DNA from: Sphaerochaetaceae bacterium
GTDB lineage: Bacteria; Spirochaetota; Spirochaetia; Sphaerochaetales; Sphaerochaetaceae
Direction: 5' to 3'
DNA length: 64,000 bases
Assembly (NCBI GenBank): GCA_028532765.1
Contig: JAQQAR010000015.1
Coordinates: forward strand, 62,001 to 126,000
In this document: positions 26,707-34,732 of the stretch, piece after piece
Layout: the number at the start of each line of letters is the position of its first letter
How positions within the stretch are numbered: position 1 is the first letter of the stretch
Notes under the pieces: model-generated
Databases searched by the model: none
Seen by the model: only the letters and a program-made list of their open reading frames with translations
Told to the model about the DNA's origin: nothing
Position numbers and translations under genes: made by a program

Positions 26707-27016
26707 GCCTGTATATCTCCTTCTTCCTGCAAGGACACGACACATAGACGTCGGTGCTACACTTGCAATACTTTATGAGGACGGCATGCGGGTAGTTCCG
26801 CAAGGAAGGAGTGGAGAAGGAAGGGGGCAACTCCACAACCTTGGTTCTTTCTATATACCCTGCAGGCAGAGCCCCTTTTGCACCTGCCGGGCTAGTTCCT
26901 GTATTCCACCATTATCTTATGAGATAAACAATGAAACACCATAAGCTCCAAACAGCCACAAGGCGTCAATCCCTGTGGCTGCAGTATACCATATGTAGCG
27001 AGTGCTAATCTACGTA
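26707..27016 (-). other. 310-base non-coding region before deaminase gene
   Basis: No gene is visible. On the minus strand it contains, in order, a hairpin CAGCCACA/TGTGGCTG followed by TTTGG (26981-26953) that may partly stop ygeY transcripts, a short TTATCT/AGATAA hairpin, a GGCAGG/CCTGC stem with a purine-rich loop near 26870, and the deaminase ribosome site. I recognise no known riboswitch; a promoter or structured leader for deaminase-ygfM-xdhD is likely. Confidence 0.5.
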
Positions 27017-28231
27017 CTACTTCTCCAAGGAATAGGGAAGCATTGCATAGAATGCAGCACAGATCTCAAGGTCATCCACACGGTTGATTTCGTTCGGTGC
27101 GTGAGCCTGTGACTCATCGCCAGGGCCAAAACCAATAGCAGGAATCTTATGACGACCAGTGGTAGCAACCAAGTTGGTGGAGAAGGTCCACTTGTCAACA
27201 ACAGGCTTCTTTCCAAAGAGAGCCTCATGCCCGGCAACACCAGCTTCTACCAGTGGGTGATCAGCGTCGATCTTCCAGGTGGGGAAGTACAGCTCTTGGG
27301 AGTACTCCTTCTTGGTCCAACCAATCTTCTCATAGTTGGGCATCTCGACAACGATTGACTCTGGATCATCACCGGTTGCCTTGCTGATGTACTCACGAAC
27401 CTGCGAGATTGCAAGGTCTGCATCCTCACCCCAGGTAAGACGGCGGTCAAGGTAGAGCATTGCATAGTCTGCAACAGCACACTGGCTCGGTCCCTTTACA
27501 TCCATCTGGCTGACGGTGATGGTACCTTTTCCAAGGAAGTTCTCTGCATCCGGCTTGAGGTCCTTGTTCAATTGCTCGATTGCAAGAGCTGCCTTTGCAG
27601 CCTTGTAAGCAGCACTTACGCCACGCTCTGGAGCACTACCGTGACAGGAAATTCCCCTGAGGATTACCCTGATCTCCATGCGTCCGCGGTGTCCACGATA
27701 GAGGCGGCAGGTTGTAGGCTCAGTGGAAACAACGAGGTCGGGTCTGAAGTTCTCTTCCTCGATGAGGTACTTCCAGCACATACCATCACAGTCTTCTTCC
27801 ATAACGGTGAAGGTGAAATAAGCGGTATATTCACCACTGTAGCCGAGCTCCTTCAGGATCCTACCGGCAGTGATCATGGAAGCTGCACCACCCTTCTGGT
27901 CACTGGAACCGCGTCCCCAGACCTTTCCGTCCTTGATCTCACCACTGAAAGGATCGAAATCCCAGTTCTTCAGGTTTCCAACCTCAACAGTATCGATATG
28001 GGCATCGAAGGCAATCTTCTTGGGACCATTGCCGACGCGGCCGATTACCGAGCCCAATCCATCGATATACACTTCATCAAAGCCAGCTTCTTCACAAAGG
28101 GTTACGATGAGACGACAAACGTCCTCTTCCTGGGAGCTATAGCTCTTGGTCTGCACCATCTTTGAGAGATTCAATGCCGTGTAGTCACGATACTCGGCAG
28201 CCTTTGCCCTAATTTGTTCTTGAATTGTCAT
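27017..28231 (-). CDS. ygeY: M20-family hydrolase YgeY
   Basis: A 404-residue metallopeptidase-fold amidohydrolase (M20) of the YgeY group linked to selenium/Mo-dependent purine degradation. Zinc ligands and catalytic residues are seen in IAFDAHIDTVEVG (His, Asp), GRGSSDQKGGAASM (Asp), VMEEDCDGMCW (catalytic Glu pair), VVSTEPT and the C-terminal HAPNEINRVDDLE (His). A central dimerisation domain contains HGSAPERGVSAAYKA. It likely cleaves an acyl- or ureido-amino acid formed after purine ring opening. AGAGGTAAAG precedes the ATG. It sits 52 bases after ssnA in the same operon. Confidence 0.9.
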   Translation of the reverse strand: MTIQEQIRAKAAEYRDYTALNLSKMVQTKSYSSQEEDVCRLIVTLCEEAGFDEVYIDGLGSVIGRVGNGPKKIAFDAHIDTVEVGNLKNWDFDPFSGEIKDGKVWGRGSSDQKGGAASMITAGRILKELGYSGEYTAYFTFTVMEEDCDGMCWKYLIEEENFRPDLVVSTEPTTCRLYRGHRGRMEIRVILRGISCHGSAPERGVSAAYKAAKAALAIEQLNKDLKPDAENFLGKGTITVSQMDVKGPSQCAVADYAMLYLDRRLTWGEDADLAISQVREYISKATGDDPESIVVEMPNYEKIGWTKKEYSQELYFPTWKIDADHPLVEAGVAGHEALFGKKPVVDKWTFSTNLVATTGRHKIPAIGFGPGDESQAHAPNEINRVDDLEICAAFYAMLPYSLEK

Positions 28232-28283
28232 GTTACTTTACCTCTTTCGTTCTCTATTCTCTTCTTCGTCGTAATCGAACCGG

Positions 28284-29606
28284 TTACGGAGCGATTGTAT
28301 TTACTGTATCCCAAACGCGCTTAGCTACTTTTGCTGCCTCGTCATAGATCTTCTGTACATCAAGGCCTGGGAACTGATGGTTTTCCATCACCAGCTTTCC
28401 ATTAATGATGACACTTTCCACACAGTTGCTGCTCATGCCCCATACAAAATGGGTTGCAGCATTGTCTGCTACCAGAGGGGTTGGTGAATGGTAGTCACAG
28501 ATGGTCAAATCAGCCTTATAGCCTGCAGCAACCTTACCGTACTTCCCGTCAAAATACTTCTCAACCAACTGGTTTCCACGACCCATGGCAGTCACAAAAT
28601 CTGCGGGCCACCAGGAACCACCCTGATCCTTGTGCTTGAAGAACGCAATCTTGAGCTCTTCAAACATATTTCCACCACAGCCATCGGTTCCGATGACCAA
28701 ATTATCAACCTTCTGGATCTGCTTGAAGTAACCAACATTGTTGTTCATGTTGCTGCGTCCATTGTGTGCAAGGAACGTACCATGAGCGTTGATCTTTTCC
28801 ACCTCAGCCTCACTGAGCCATAGCCCATGAACCAAGAGAGAGTTATCAGTCAAGAGTCCAAATTTCTCCAATCGGTCAACGATATCCAGGTGGTACTTAT
28901 GGTGGCTGTGCACCACATCATACTTGTCCTCTGCAACATGGAGATGAAGTCCGGCACCGGTCTCTGCCATCGCCTCTCCCATAAGCTTCAATCCAGCATC
29001 AGGGATGGTGAACGGTGCATGTCCCCCAATCATTCCTCTAACCAGAGAACTGCTCTTGGCGGCCATGGCAAAACGAAGGTTTTCCTCGACGCCTGCTTCA
29101 ACCTCTTTCATTCCACCATTTCTATCGGTGACTTCATAGCAGGTAGCTCCACGCACCCCAACTTCTTCCATTCCCTTGGCAATAGTATCCAAGGATCCTG
29201 CAATATATGAGGGGCTTGCATGGTGGTCGATACAGGTGGTGGTACCACTAGCGATTGCGTCGATCGAGCTGATCAGGGAACTGTAGTAACAAGCTTCCTC
29301 ATCAAGTGCACGGTCGATACGCCACCACCACTCCTTCAGAATCTGAATGAAGTCGGTCTGTGGACCTGCAGAGGCAAGCATGCCTCTGGAGAGTCCTGAG
29401 TAGTAGTGGTGATGGGAACAGACATTCCCGGGAATGACCGTCTTGCCTCTTCCATCAATAACCTTGTCTGCATGTATAGTCTCTGATGCACCCTTGCCTA
29501 CCTTGGTGATGACATCATCGACGATGACGATGTCAACACCTTCCTGCACCTCAAAAGGCGGCTGGGTCTGCATGATCCGGGTTTGTTTAATTACCGTTGT
29601 AGCCAC
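28284..29606 (-). CDS. ssnA: Putative aminohydrolase SsnA
   Basis: A 440-residue amidohydrolase matching the SsnA group found next to ygfK in purine-degrading gene sets. Metal ligands are visible in SHHHYYSGLSRG (about residue 65), GLHLHVAEDKYD, LLVHGLWLS and NVGYFKQ...IGTDGCGGNM. Compared with the paralogue at 25318 it is a separate subgroup, so the island has two distinct deaminase/amidohydrolase steps. It starts with GTG at 29606, with AGGAGG 8 bases ahead, 10 bases after the ygfK stop. Confidence 0.9.
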   Translation of the reverse strand: MATTVIKQTRIMQTQPPFEVQEGVDIVIVDDVITKVGKGASETIHADKVIDGRGKTVIPGNVCSHHHYYSGLSRGMLASAGPQTDFIQILKEWWWRIDRALDEEACYYSSLISSIDAIASGTTTCIDHHASPSYIAGSLDTIAKGMEEVGVRGATCYEVTDRNGGMKEVEAGVEENLRFAMAAKSSSLVRGMIGGHAPFTIPDAGLKLMGEAMAETGAGLHLHVAEDKYDVVHSHHKYHLDIVDRLEKFGLLTDNSLLVHGLWLSEAEVEKINAHGTFLAHNGRSNMNNNVGYFKQIQKVDNLVIGTDGCGGNMFEELKIAFFKHKDQGGSWWPADFVTAMGRGNQLVEKYFDGKYGKVAAGYKADLTICDYHSPTPLVADNAATHFVWGMSSNCVESVIINGKLVMENHQFPGLDVQKIYDEAAKVAKRVWDTVNTIAP

Positions 29607-29616
29607 TTATTCCTCC

Positions 29617-32600
29617 TTACGCTTCTACATATCCAAGCAGGTAGCTGTATGAGGTGTATACCTCTTCGATCAAGGCGGCAACCTCATCAGTAATGCCTTC
29701 CTCTTCCCCTACCAGGATACCGTCTGCGTCCATCTCGCACTCGTAGGTTTTCCCATCGAGGCGAACCAGGATATCCTCACCTTCAACGAAGAATCCACTG
29801 TTCTCTGAGTTCTCAAAATCATCCTTTCGGCTGAAGAGTGTGAACTTCTTGCGATAGGGACCGCCATCGTAGGGACAGAACGTTTCACAGTTGCCACACT
29901 CGTTGCAGTATGCATCGAGGTGGAGAATCTGGAATGGGTCTGCAAACAACCCAAGATTCCTTACATCAATGGCAACGTTTGCGCGGTTCGGACATACATC
30001 CACGCACTTATTGCAGAGATAGGAACATTCCATGCAGCGGGCAGCCTCAGTTGCTGCAAATTCCTTATCGCCGAACTCCTTCGAAGAGAGAATTTTGCTC
30101 TTCTTGTCAGTTACGTCTGCAAAGAACTCATTCTCATCATTTTCGAGCTGCACTCTCTCTTCGTCGCTCATCTCTTCTTCTTCAAATGCTTCATCATCGT
30201 GGTCATGGTCACAATGCTCATCGTGCACATGCTCGCTCTCTTCCTCTTCAGGACCAAGCACCTTGTCGATGGCGGCTTCAACTGCCGCTCTAGCACTAGC
30301 AATACACCTTACCACAGTAGAAGGACCACTCTGTGCATCACCAATGACGTATACATCTGATACTTCTGACTCCTTGGTCTCCTCGTCTGCCTTTGCCCAA
30401 CCCTTCTCGTTGACAGGCACTCCGTACCAAGTAAGCTTCTCTGTATCAGCATGTTCACCAATTGCAGTAATCATGGTGTCTGCTTCAATGGTGAAGGTCT
30501 CTTCGGTAGCAACTGGTCTTCGTCTTCCGCTGGCATCCATTTCACCGAGCTCCATCTTTCGGACGGTGAGCATATTGCCATCGAAGCGTTCAGGATTTGC
30601 AAGGAAGATGAACTCAACATTCTCTTCCTGTGCCATACCATACTCTTCATGGTCGGCCGGCATCTCCTTTTCGGTTCTTCGGTAGATTACTGAAACCTTC
30701 TCAACACCCTTGATCCGGGTAGCGGCACGTGCGCTATCCATTGCAGTATTTCCACCACCGACAACCACAACATGCTTGCCAAGGGAAAGGGTTGATGGAT
30801 CTTTCCTGAATGCGGAGAGGAAGGAGAGAGAGGGTCTTACCCTGCTCCGGTCCCCCTGCAAGGGGATATCATTGTCTACTTCGCTTCCGATTGCGTAGAA
30901 GATACGGGAGTAACCCTGGGCACGTAGTGCTTCTACGGTCATTTTCTCTGCATCTACTCCATAATTGAACTGTACGCCATGAGCCTTGATGAATTCGACA
31001 TCACTTTCAATTGCTTCCACAGGAAGGCGGAATCCAGGGATGACATGGCGAACCACACCACCTGCACTCTCTTCCCTTTCGAAGACAACGGTATCGAAAC
31101 CTGCTCTCGCAAGGAAATATGCTGCAGAAAGTCCGGCAGGACCTGCCCCAACAACTGCTGCCTTGATTTCAGCTTTATCAGTCGGGCCTTCCCATAGCTG
31201 CTTATACTCTTCAAATCCGTTCTCTACTGCAATACGCTTCATATCACGGATACGAACTGCTCCCTCATAATCCATGCGGGTACAGTGTAGCTGACACTGG
31301 TGGTCACAGATGTGACCGGTGATGGCGGGAAGTGCGTTCTTGTCATAGATGACTGCCAAGGCTTCCCCATAGCGTCCCTGACCAACCAGCTGGACATACT
31401 CAGGTACGTCCTGATGGATCGGACAAGCAGTTTGACAAGGCGCAACATAGCAATCAAAGAGGGGTAGCTTCTCCCCAATCTTCACGGTATCAGTTCCCCT
31501 GAAGTCTTTTTCAGCTACGGCATACTTACCCGCTCGTGCATCCTCTGAGAGCTTTTCGAGTTTCTTGACATCAATGCCATCCATCTTCCAGGCATCACTC
31601 TCTTCAAGAATTTCCACAAGCTGTTTCATGCGGGTGTAGCCACCTGGCTTGAGCATATCGGTTGCCAGGGTAATTGGCCTGATACCACTCTCAAACAGAG
31701 CCTTGATCGTAAAGGCATTGGCACCACCACTGTAGCTGATGGGAAGCTTGCCGTTAAATTCCTTGCTGAGCTTAAGTCCCACAGTTGTGGAGATAGGAAG
31801 CAAGGTACGACCTGACATGTACATCTCACCACCGGGGAGTACTCCCTGGTCGTTTACTGATCCAAGGGTGTTGGTCAGTTTTACACCAAAACCCCTGCCC
31901 TCTTTCTTTGCGAGGTCAACCAGGCGATGCAACATGGCAATTGCATCAGGGTACTGCAGGTCGTGCTCAAAGCTTTCCTTGCTGAGGGTAAGATAATCAA
32001 ACCCGAGATCATCAAGGATTTTTCGAACTGTATCAAATCCAAGCAAGGTTGGATTGAGCTTTACAAAGGTGTCTACCTTCTTCTCTGTCAGCATATAGCT
32101 GCAGATTGCTTCAATTTCTTTTGGAGGACATCCATGCATGGTACTGAGCGTGGTCGATGGGCTGATATTCCAGCTGATCTTCTCAGTGATGCCTTTTACC
32201 TTCTTCTCGAGCCCTTCCCAAGGAGTGCCTTCGAACAAACCCTCTTCGATCAGTGCTTCCAGCTCCTGCAAGTACTCTGCAAAGCGTTCATCTTTGCGTG
32301 CGTCGATCATGGAGTCTATGAATTTTTGCATCTTCTCTGTCTTGATGCCTTCCAGGTTGTAGCCAACAGACATATTAAAGATAAAGGAAGGCTTCTCGAA
32401 CTTACCTTTCTGCATCACTGCTTCCAGCAGATGTAGGATAATCCAAGCTTTTGCATACTCGTCCCATGCTTTGGGAAGGGTAAACTCACTGGACCATTCG
32501 ACGTTGTATCCTTCATCCCGTGCATCAATACAGGGTTTCTCAATCTCCAAGGTATCAAGCACCTGGACTGTCTTCAACTCCATGAATCGGCCACCCACAA

Positions 32601-32820
32601 GATAACTTGCGATGATATTCTGGGCCAACTGGGTGTGGGGGCCTGCAGCGGGTCCGCAGGGTGTGGCACAACTCTGGGAGAATACGTTCAGGCTGTGCTT
32701 GCCGCTCTCATGATAAAATTGTTCTTCGGCAATACCGAATATGGTATGGTGATTTCTGTACTCACCAACGATACGGCTAATAAGTTCCGTGAAGGGAACT
32801 GGGCGCATAATGTCTCCCAT
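29617..32820 (-). CDS. ygfK: YgfK iron-sulfur flavoprotein
   Basis: A 1067-residue multi-domain oxidoreductase, annotated elsewhere as putative selenate reductase subunit but linked to anaerobic urate/purine breakdown. Domains: a dihydroorotate-dehydrogenase-like barrel (about 1-430), a Cys-rich Fe-S segment (CYVAPCQTACPIHQDVPEYV), an FAD/NAD(P) domain (VVGAGPAGLSAAYFLA, VVVVGGGNTAMDSA) and a C-terminal two-cluster ferredoxin (CMECSYLCNKCVDVCPNR, CNECGNCETFCPYDGG). Between the last two lies an extra His/Asp/Glu-rich stretch (about 856-900, with HVHDEHCDHDHDD) that I do not recall in E. coli YgfK. AAGGAG precedes the ATG. First gene of the leftward purine operon. Confidence 0.92.
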   Translation of the reverse strand: MGDIMRPVPFTELISRIVGEYRNHHTIFGIAEEQFYHESGKHSLNVFSQSCATPCGPAAGPHTQLAQNIIASYLVGGRFMELKTVQVLDTLEIEKPCIDARDEGYNVEWSSEFTLPKAWDEYAKAWIILHLLEAVMQKGKFEKPSFIFNMSVGYNLEGIKTEKMQKFIDSMIDARKDERFAEYLQELEALIEEGLFEGTPWEGLEKKVKGITEKISWNISPSTTLSTMHGCPPKEIEAICSYMLTEKKVDTFVKLNPTLLGFDTVRKILDDLGFDYLTLSKESFEHDLQYPDAIAMLHRLVDLAKKEGRGFGVKLTNTLGSVNDQGVLPGGEMYMSGRTLLPISTTVGLKLSKEFNGKLPISYSGGANAFTIKALFESGIRPITLATDMLKPGGYTRMKQLVEILEESDAWKMDGIDVKKLEKLSEDARAGKYAVAEKDFRGTDTVKIGEKLPLFDCYVAPCQTACPIHQDVPEYVQLVGQGRYGEALAVIYDKNALPAITGHICDHQCQLHCTRMDYEGAVRIRDMKRIAVENGFEEYKQLWEGPTDKAEIKAAVVGAGPAGLSAAYFLARAGFDTVVFEREESAGGVVRHVIPGFRLPVEAIESDVEFIKAHGVQFNYGVDAEKMTVEALRAQGYSRIFYAIGSEVDNDIPLQGDRSRVRPSLSFLSAFRKDPSTLSLGKHVVVVGGGNTAMDSARAATRIKGVEKVSVIYRRTEKEMPADHEEYGMAQEENVEFIFLANPERFDGNMLTVRKMELGEMDASGRRRPVATEETFTIEADTMITAIGEHADTEKLTWYGVPVNEKGWAKADEETKESEVSDVYVIGDAQSGPSTVVRCIASARAAVEAAIDKVLGPEEEESEHVHDEHCDHDHDDEAFEEEEMSDEERVQLENDENEFFADVTDKKSKILSSKEFGDKEFAATEAARCMECSYLCNKCVDVCPNRANVAIDVRNLGLFADPFQILHLDAYCNECGNCETFCPYDGGPYRKKFTLFSRKDDFENSENSGFFVEGEDILVRLDGKTYECEMDADGILVGEEEGITDEVAALIEEVYTSYSYLLGYVEA

Positions 32821-32870
32821 TACTCACTCCTTCGAAAGGTGTCGCCGGGTTCACTACCCGACCCTTTCTC

Positions 32871-32898
32871 ATTCTAATGCAGATTGAAGAGAAGTCAA
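32871..32898 (-). promoter_or_regulatory. ygfK: ygfK operon promoter
   Basis: Minus-strand TTGACT (32898-32893) and TAGAAT (32876-32871) with 16-base spacing; predicted start about 32864, some 44 bases before the ATG. Confidence 0.7.
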
Positions 32899-32905
32899 TA
32901 TTTTT

Positions 32906-32921
32906 TGCAACATTTCGCAAC
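32906..32921. promoter_or_regulatory. 16-bp direct-repeat element, site 4
   Basis: TGCAACATTTCGCAAC. It lies just upstream of the ygfK -35 box, centred about 50 bases before the predicted transcript start, a placement more typical of an activator. An imperfect further copy (CAACAAACATTTC) follows on its right. Confidence 0.6.
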
Positions 32922-33126
32922 AAACATTTCATACCAACAATGAACACCCTCTATGAAATTCTTTGTATATCCTCAAATACCAATGGTCTACAAAAAAGGA
33001 TATCTTCTGGTATGAGTATAGCATCAATGTCCATCGTAAAAAACGCACTTTTCGCTAGTATTATCGATTCTAACTACCACTTAACGCAAATTAGTTTTCA
33101 AAAATTCAACTTTTACGAATATTCTC

Positions 33127-33154
33127 TTTACATTTTTTCTCATTACGGTATACT
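33127..33154 (+). promoter_or_regulatory. Promoter of PLP enzyme gene
   Basis: TTTACA (33127-33132) and TATACT (33149-33154) with 16-base spacing, about 40 bases before the ATG. Confidence 0.6.
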
Positions 33155-33202
33155 TGACTAATCTAAAAAACAGTAACCAAGTGTCACCACGGAGGAATAG
33201 GC

Positions 33203-34669
33203 ATGCTAATTAATTTGAATGTCAATGAAGAAGTACGGAAAAAGAATATCCAACGTTGTAGGGAGAAAAACATTTTGCTACCTACGTTTAAGCAGATGAT
33301 GGATCCTTCAACCGTACCTGCTGATATTAAAGAGAAACTTACCCATGTAGGACTTTGGGATGTCGATCCGACGAACCTGTTTAGGATCACATGGAAGAAC
33401 GAACCTACCAAGCAGGGTGGAACCTTCGGTGGTGTGAATTATATTGAAGTTCCTCGCGAAATTACCGGTGTTAAGGCAAGAATCCTTGCCCTGGTCGGAA
33501 AATGGTTCCCGACCGGTGCTCATAAAGTTGGAGCAACCTATGGCTGTTTGGCTCCCGCACTGGTTTCTGGAAACTTTGACTCTGTTCACCAGCAGGCTGT
33601 CTGGCCTTCCACCGGTAACTACTGCCGTGGTGGTGCATATAACAGTGTATTGCTGAACTGCGATTCCATTGCAATTCTCCCTGAAGAGATGAGCCAAGAA
33701 CGATTCAATTGGCTTAAGAGTGTCGCTGGAGAAGTAATTGCAACCCCAGGTTGTGAGTCCAACGTCAAGGAAATCTTCGACAAGTGCCATGAACTCGATG
33801 CTGAAAGAGGCCACAACATTGTCATCTTCAACCAGTTTGACCAGTTCGGAAACTACCTCTGGCACTATAAGGTAACTGGAGCTGCAATCCTCGAAGCACT
33901 CAAGCAAGAGAATGTCGACCCCGAGAATGTTCGTGGGTATGTTTCAGCTACTGGAAGTGGCGGCACTCTGGCTGCAGGTGACTTCCTCAAGGAACATTTC
34001 CACAATCTCAAGATTGTGGCTGCAGAAGCATTGCAGTGCCCAACTCTCCTCCGCAATGGGTTTGGTGGACACCGTATCGAAGGAATTGGCGACAAGCACG
34101 TTCCCTGGGTACACAATGTAAAGAATACCGATATGATCGCAGCCGTTGATGACCAGGACTGCATGGATCTCTACCGCTTGTTCAATGATCCTGTTGGTAT
34201 CGAGTACCTCAAGAAAATGGGATTGGATTCCAAGGAAATCGCTGACTTGGACCTCTATGGCATCAGTGGCATCGGTAATGTACTGGCAGCCATCAAGATG
34301 GCAAAATACTACGAGATGGAAGAAGATGATGTTATCTTCACCGTCCTCACCGACAGCTCGGAGATGTACACCTCCCGCTTGAAGGAGCAGGATGAGATTC
34401 AGGGTAAGTTCGACGAGAGTGCAGCAATTCGCGCACTTGCAGCTTGTGCTCATGCACAGGGCATCGATAACCTGAAGGAACTTAACTACTACGATCGTCT
34501 GGCTGTACACAATCTGAAGTACTATACTTGGGTAGAGCAGCAGGGCAAGACCTATGAGGAAATCAATGCACAGTGGTATGATAAGAACTACTGGAAAGAT
34601 ATTCCCAAAATGGCTGACCAGATCGACGAGTTGATCGAGGCGTTCAACAAGGAAATATTGGCCAAATAG
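33203..34669 (+). CDS. Fold-type II PLP-dependent lyase/synthase
   Basis: A 488-residue enzyme of the tryptophan-synthase-beta/cysteine-synthase superfamily. The Schiff-base Lys is probably Lys108 in PTGAHKVGATYG; SATGSGGTLAAGDF is the phosphate-binding glycine loop. It is longer than cysteine synthases and not obviously the E. coli diaminopropionate lyase YgeX (about 400 aa), which occupies the corresponding place in E. coli. From its position I infer that it works on an amino-acid product of purine ring breakdown; this is unproven. GGAGG precedes the ATG by 8 bases. A terminator-like hairpin separates it from the next PLP enzyme. Confidence 0.8.
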   Translation: MLINLNVNEEVRKKNIQRCREKNILLPTFKQMMDPSTVPADIKEKLTHVGLWDVDPTNLFRITWKNEPTKQGGTFGGVNYIEVPREITGVKARILALVGKWFPTGAHKVGATYGCLAPALVSGNFDSVHQQAVWPSTGNYCRGGAYNSVLLNCDSIAILPEEMSQERFNWLKSVAGEVIATPGCESNVKEIFDKCHELDAERGHNIVIFNQFDQFGNYLWHYKVTGAAILEALKQENVDPENVRGYVSATGSGGTLAAGDFLKEHFHNLKIVAAEALQCPTLLRNGFGGHRIEGIGDKHVPWVHNVKNTDMIAAVDDQDCMDLYRLFNDPVGIEYLKKMGLDSKEIADLDLYGISGIGNVLAAIKMAKYYEMEEDDVIFTVLTDSSEMYTSRLKEQDEIQGKFDESAAIRALAACAHAQGIDNLKELNYYDRLAVHNLKYYTWVEQQGKTYEEINAQWYDKNYWKDIPKMADQIDELIEAFNKEILAK

Positions 34670-34687
34670 GTCAAGCAAAGCAATAAG

Positions 34688-34713
34688 TGCCGGGCCTTGT
34701 GTCCGGCATTTTC
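34688..34713 (+). terminator. Hairpin with T tract between the two PLP genes
   Basis: TGCCGG and CCGGCA pair around a 9-base loop and are followed by TTTTCTAT. It would end many transcripts of the first gene, leaving partial read-through to the second. Confidence 0.6.
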
Positions 34714-34732
34714 TATATGATGAGGAGGAACC

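Larger units (their letters stand above)
32821..33202. other. Divergent AT-rich intergenic region, ygfK and PLP enzyme
   Basis: A 382-base gap without genes. It holds a strong leftward promoter for ygfK, the fourth 16-bp direct-repeat element, and a rightward promoter for the PLP enzyme, in an AT-rich stretch of some 200 bases between them that could hold further operators. Confidence 0.7.
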
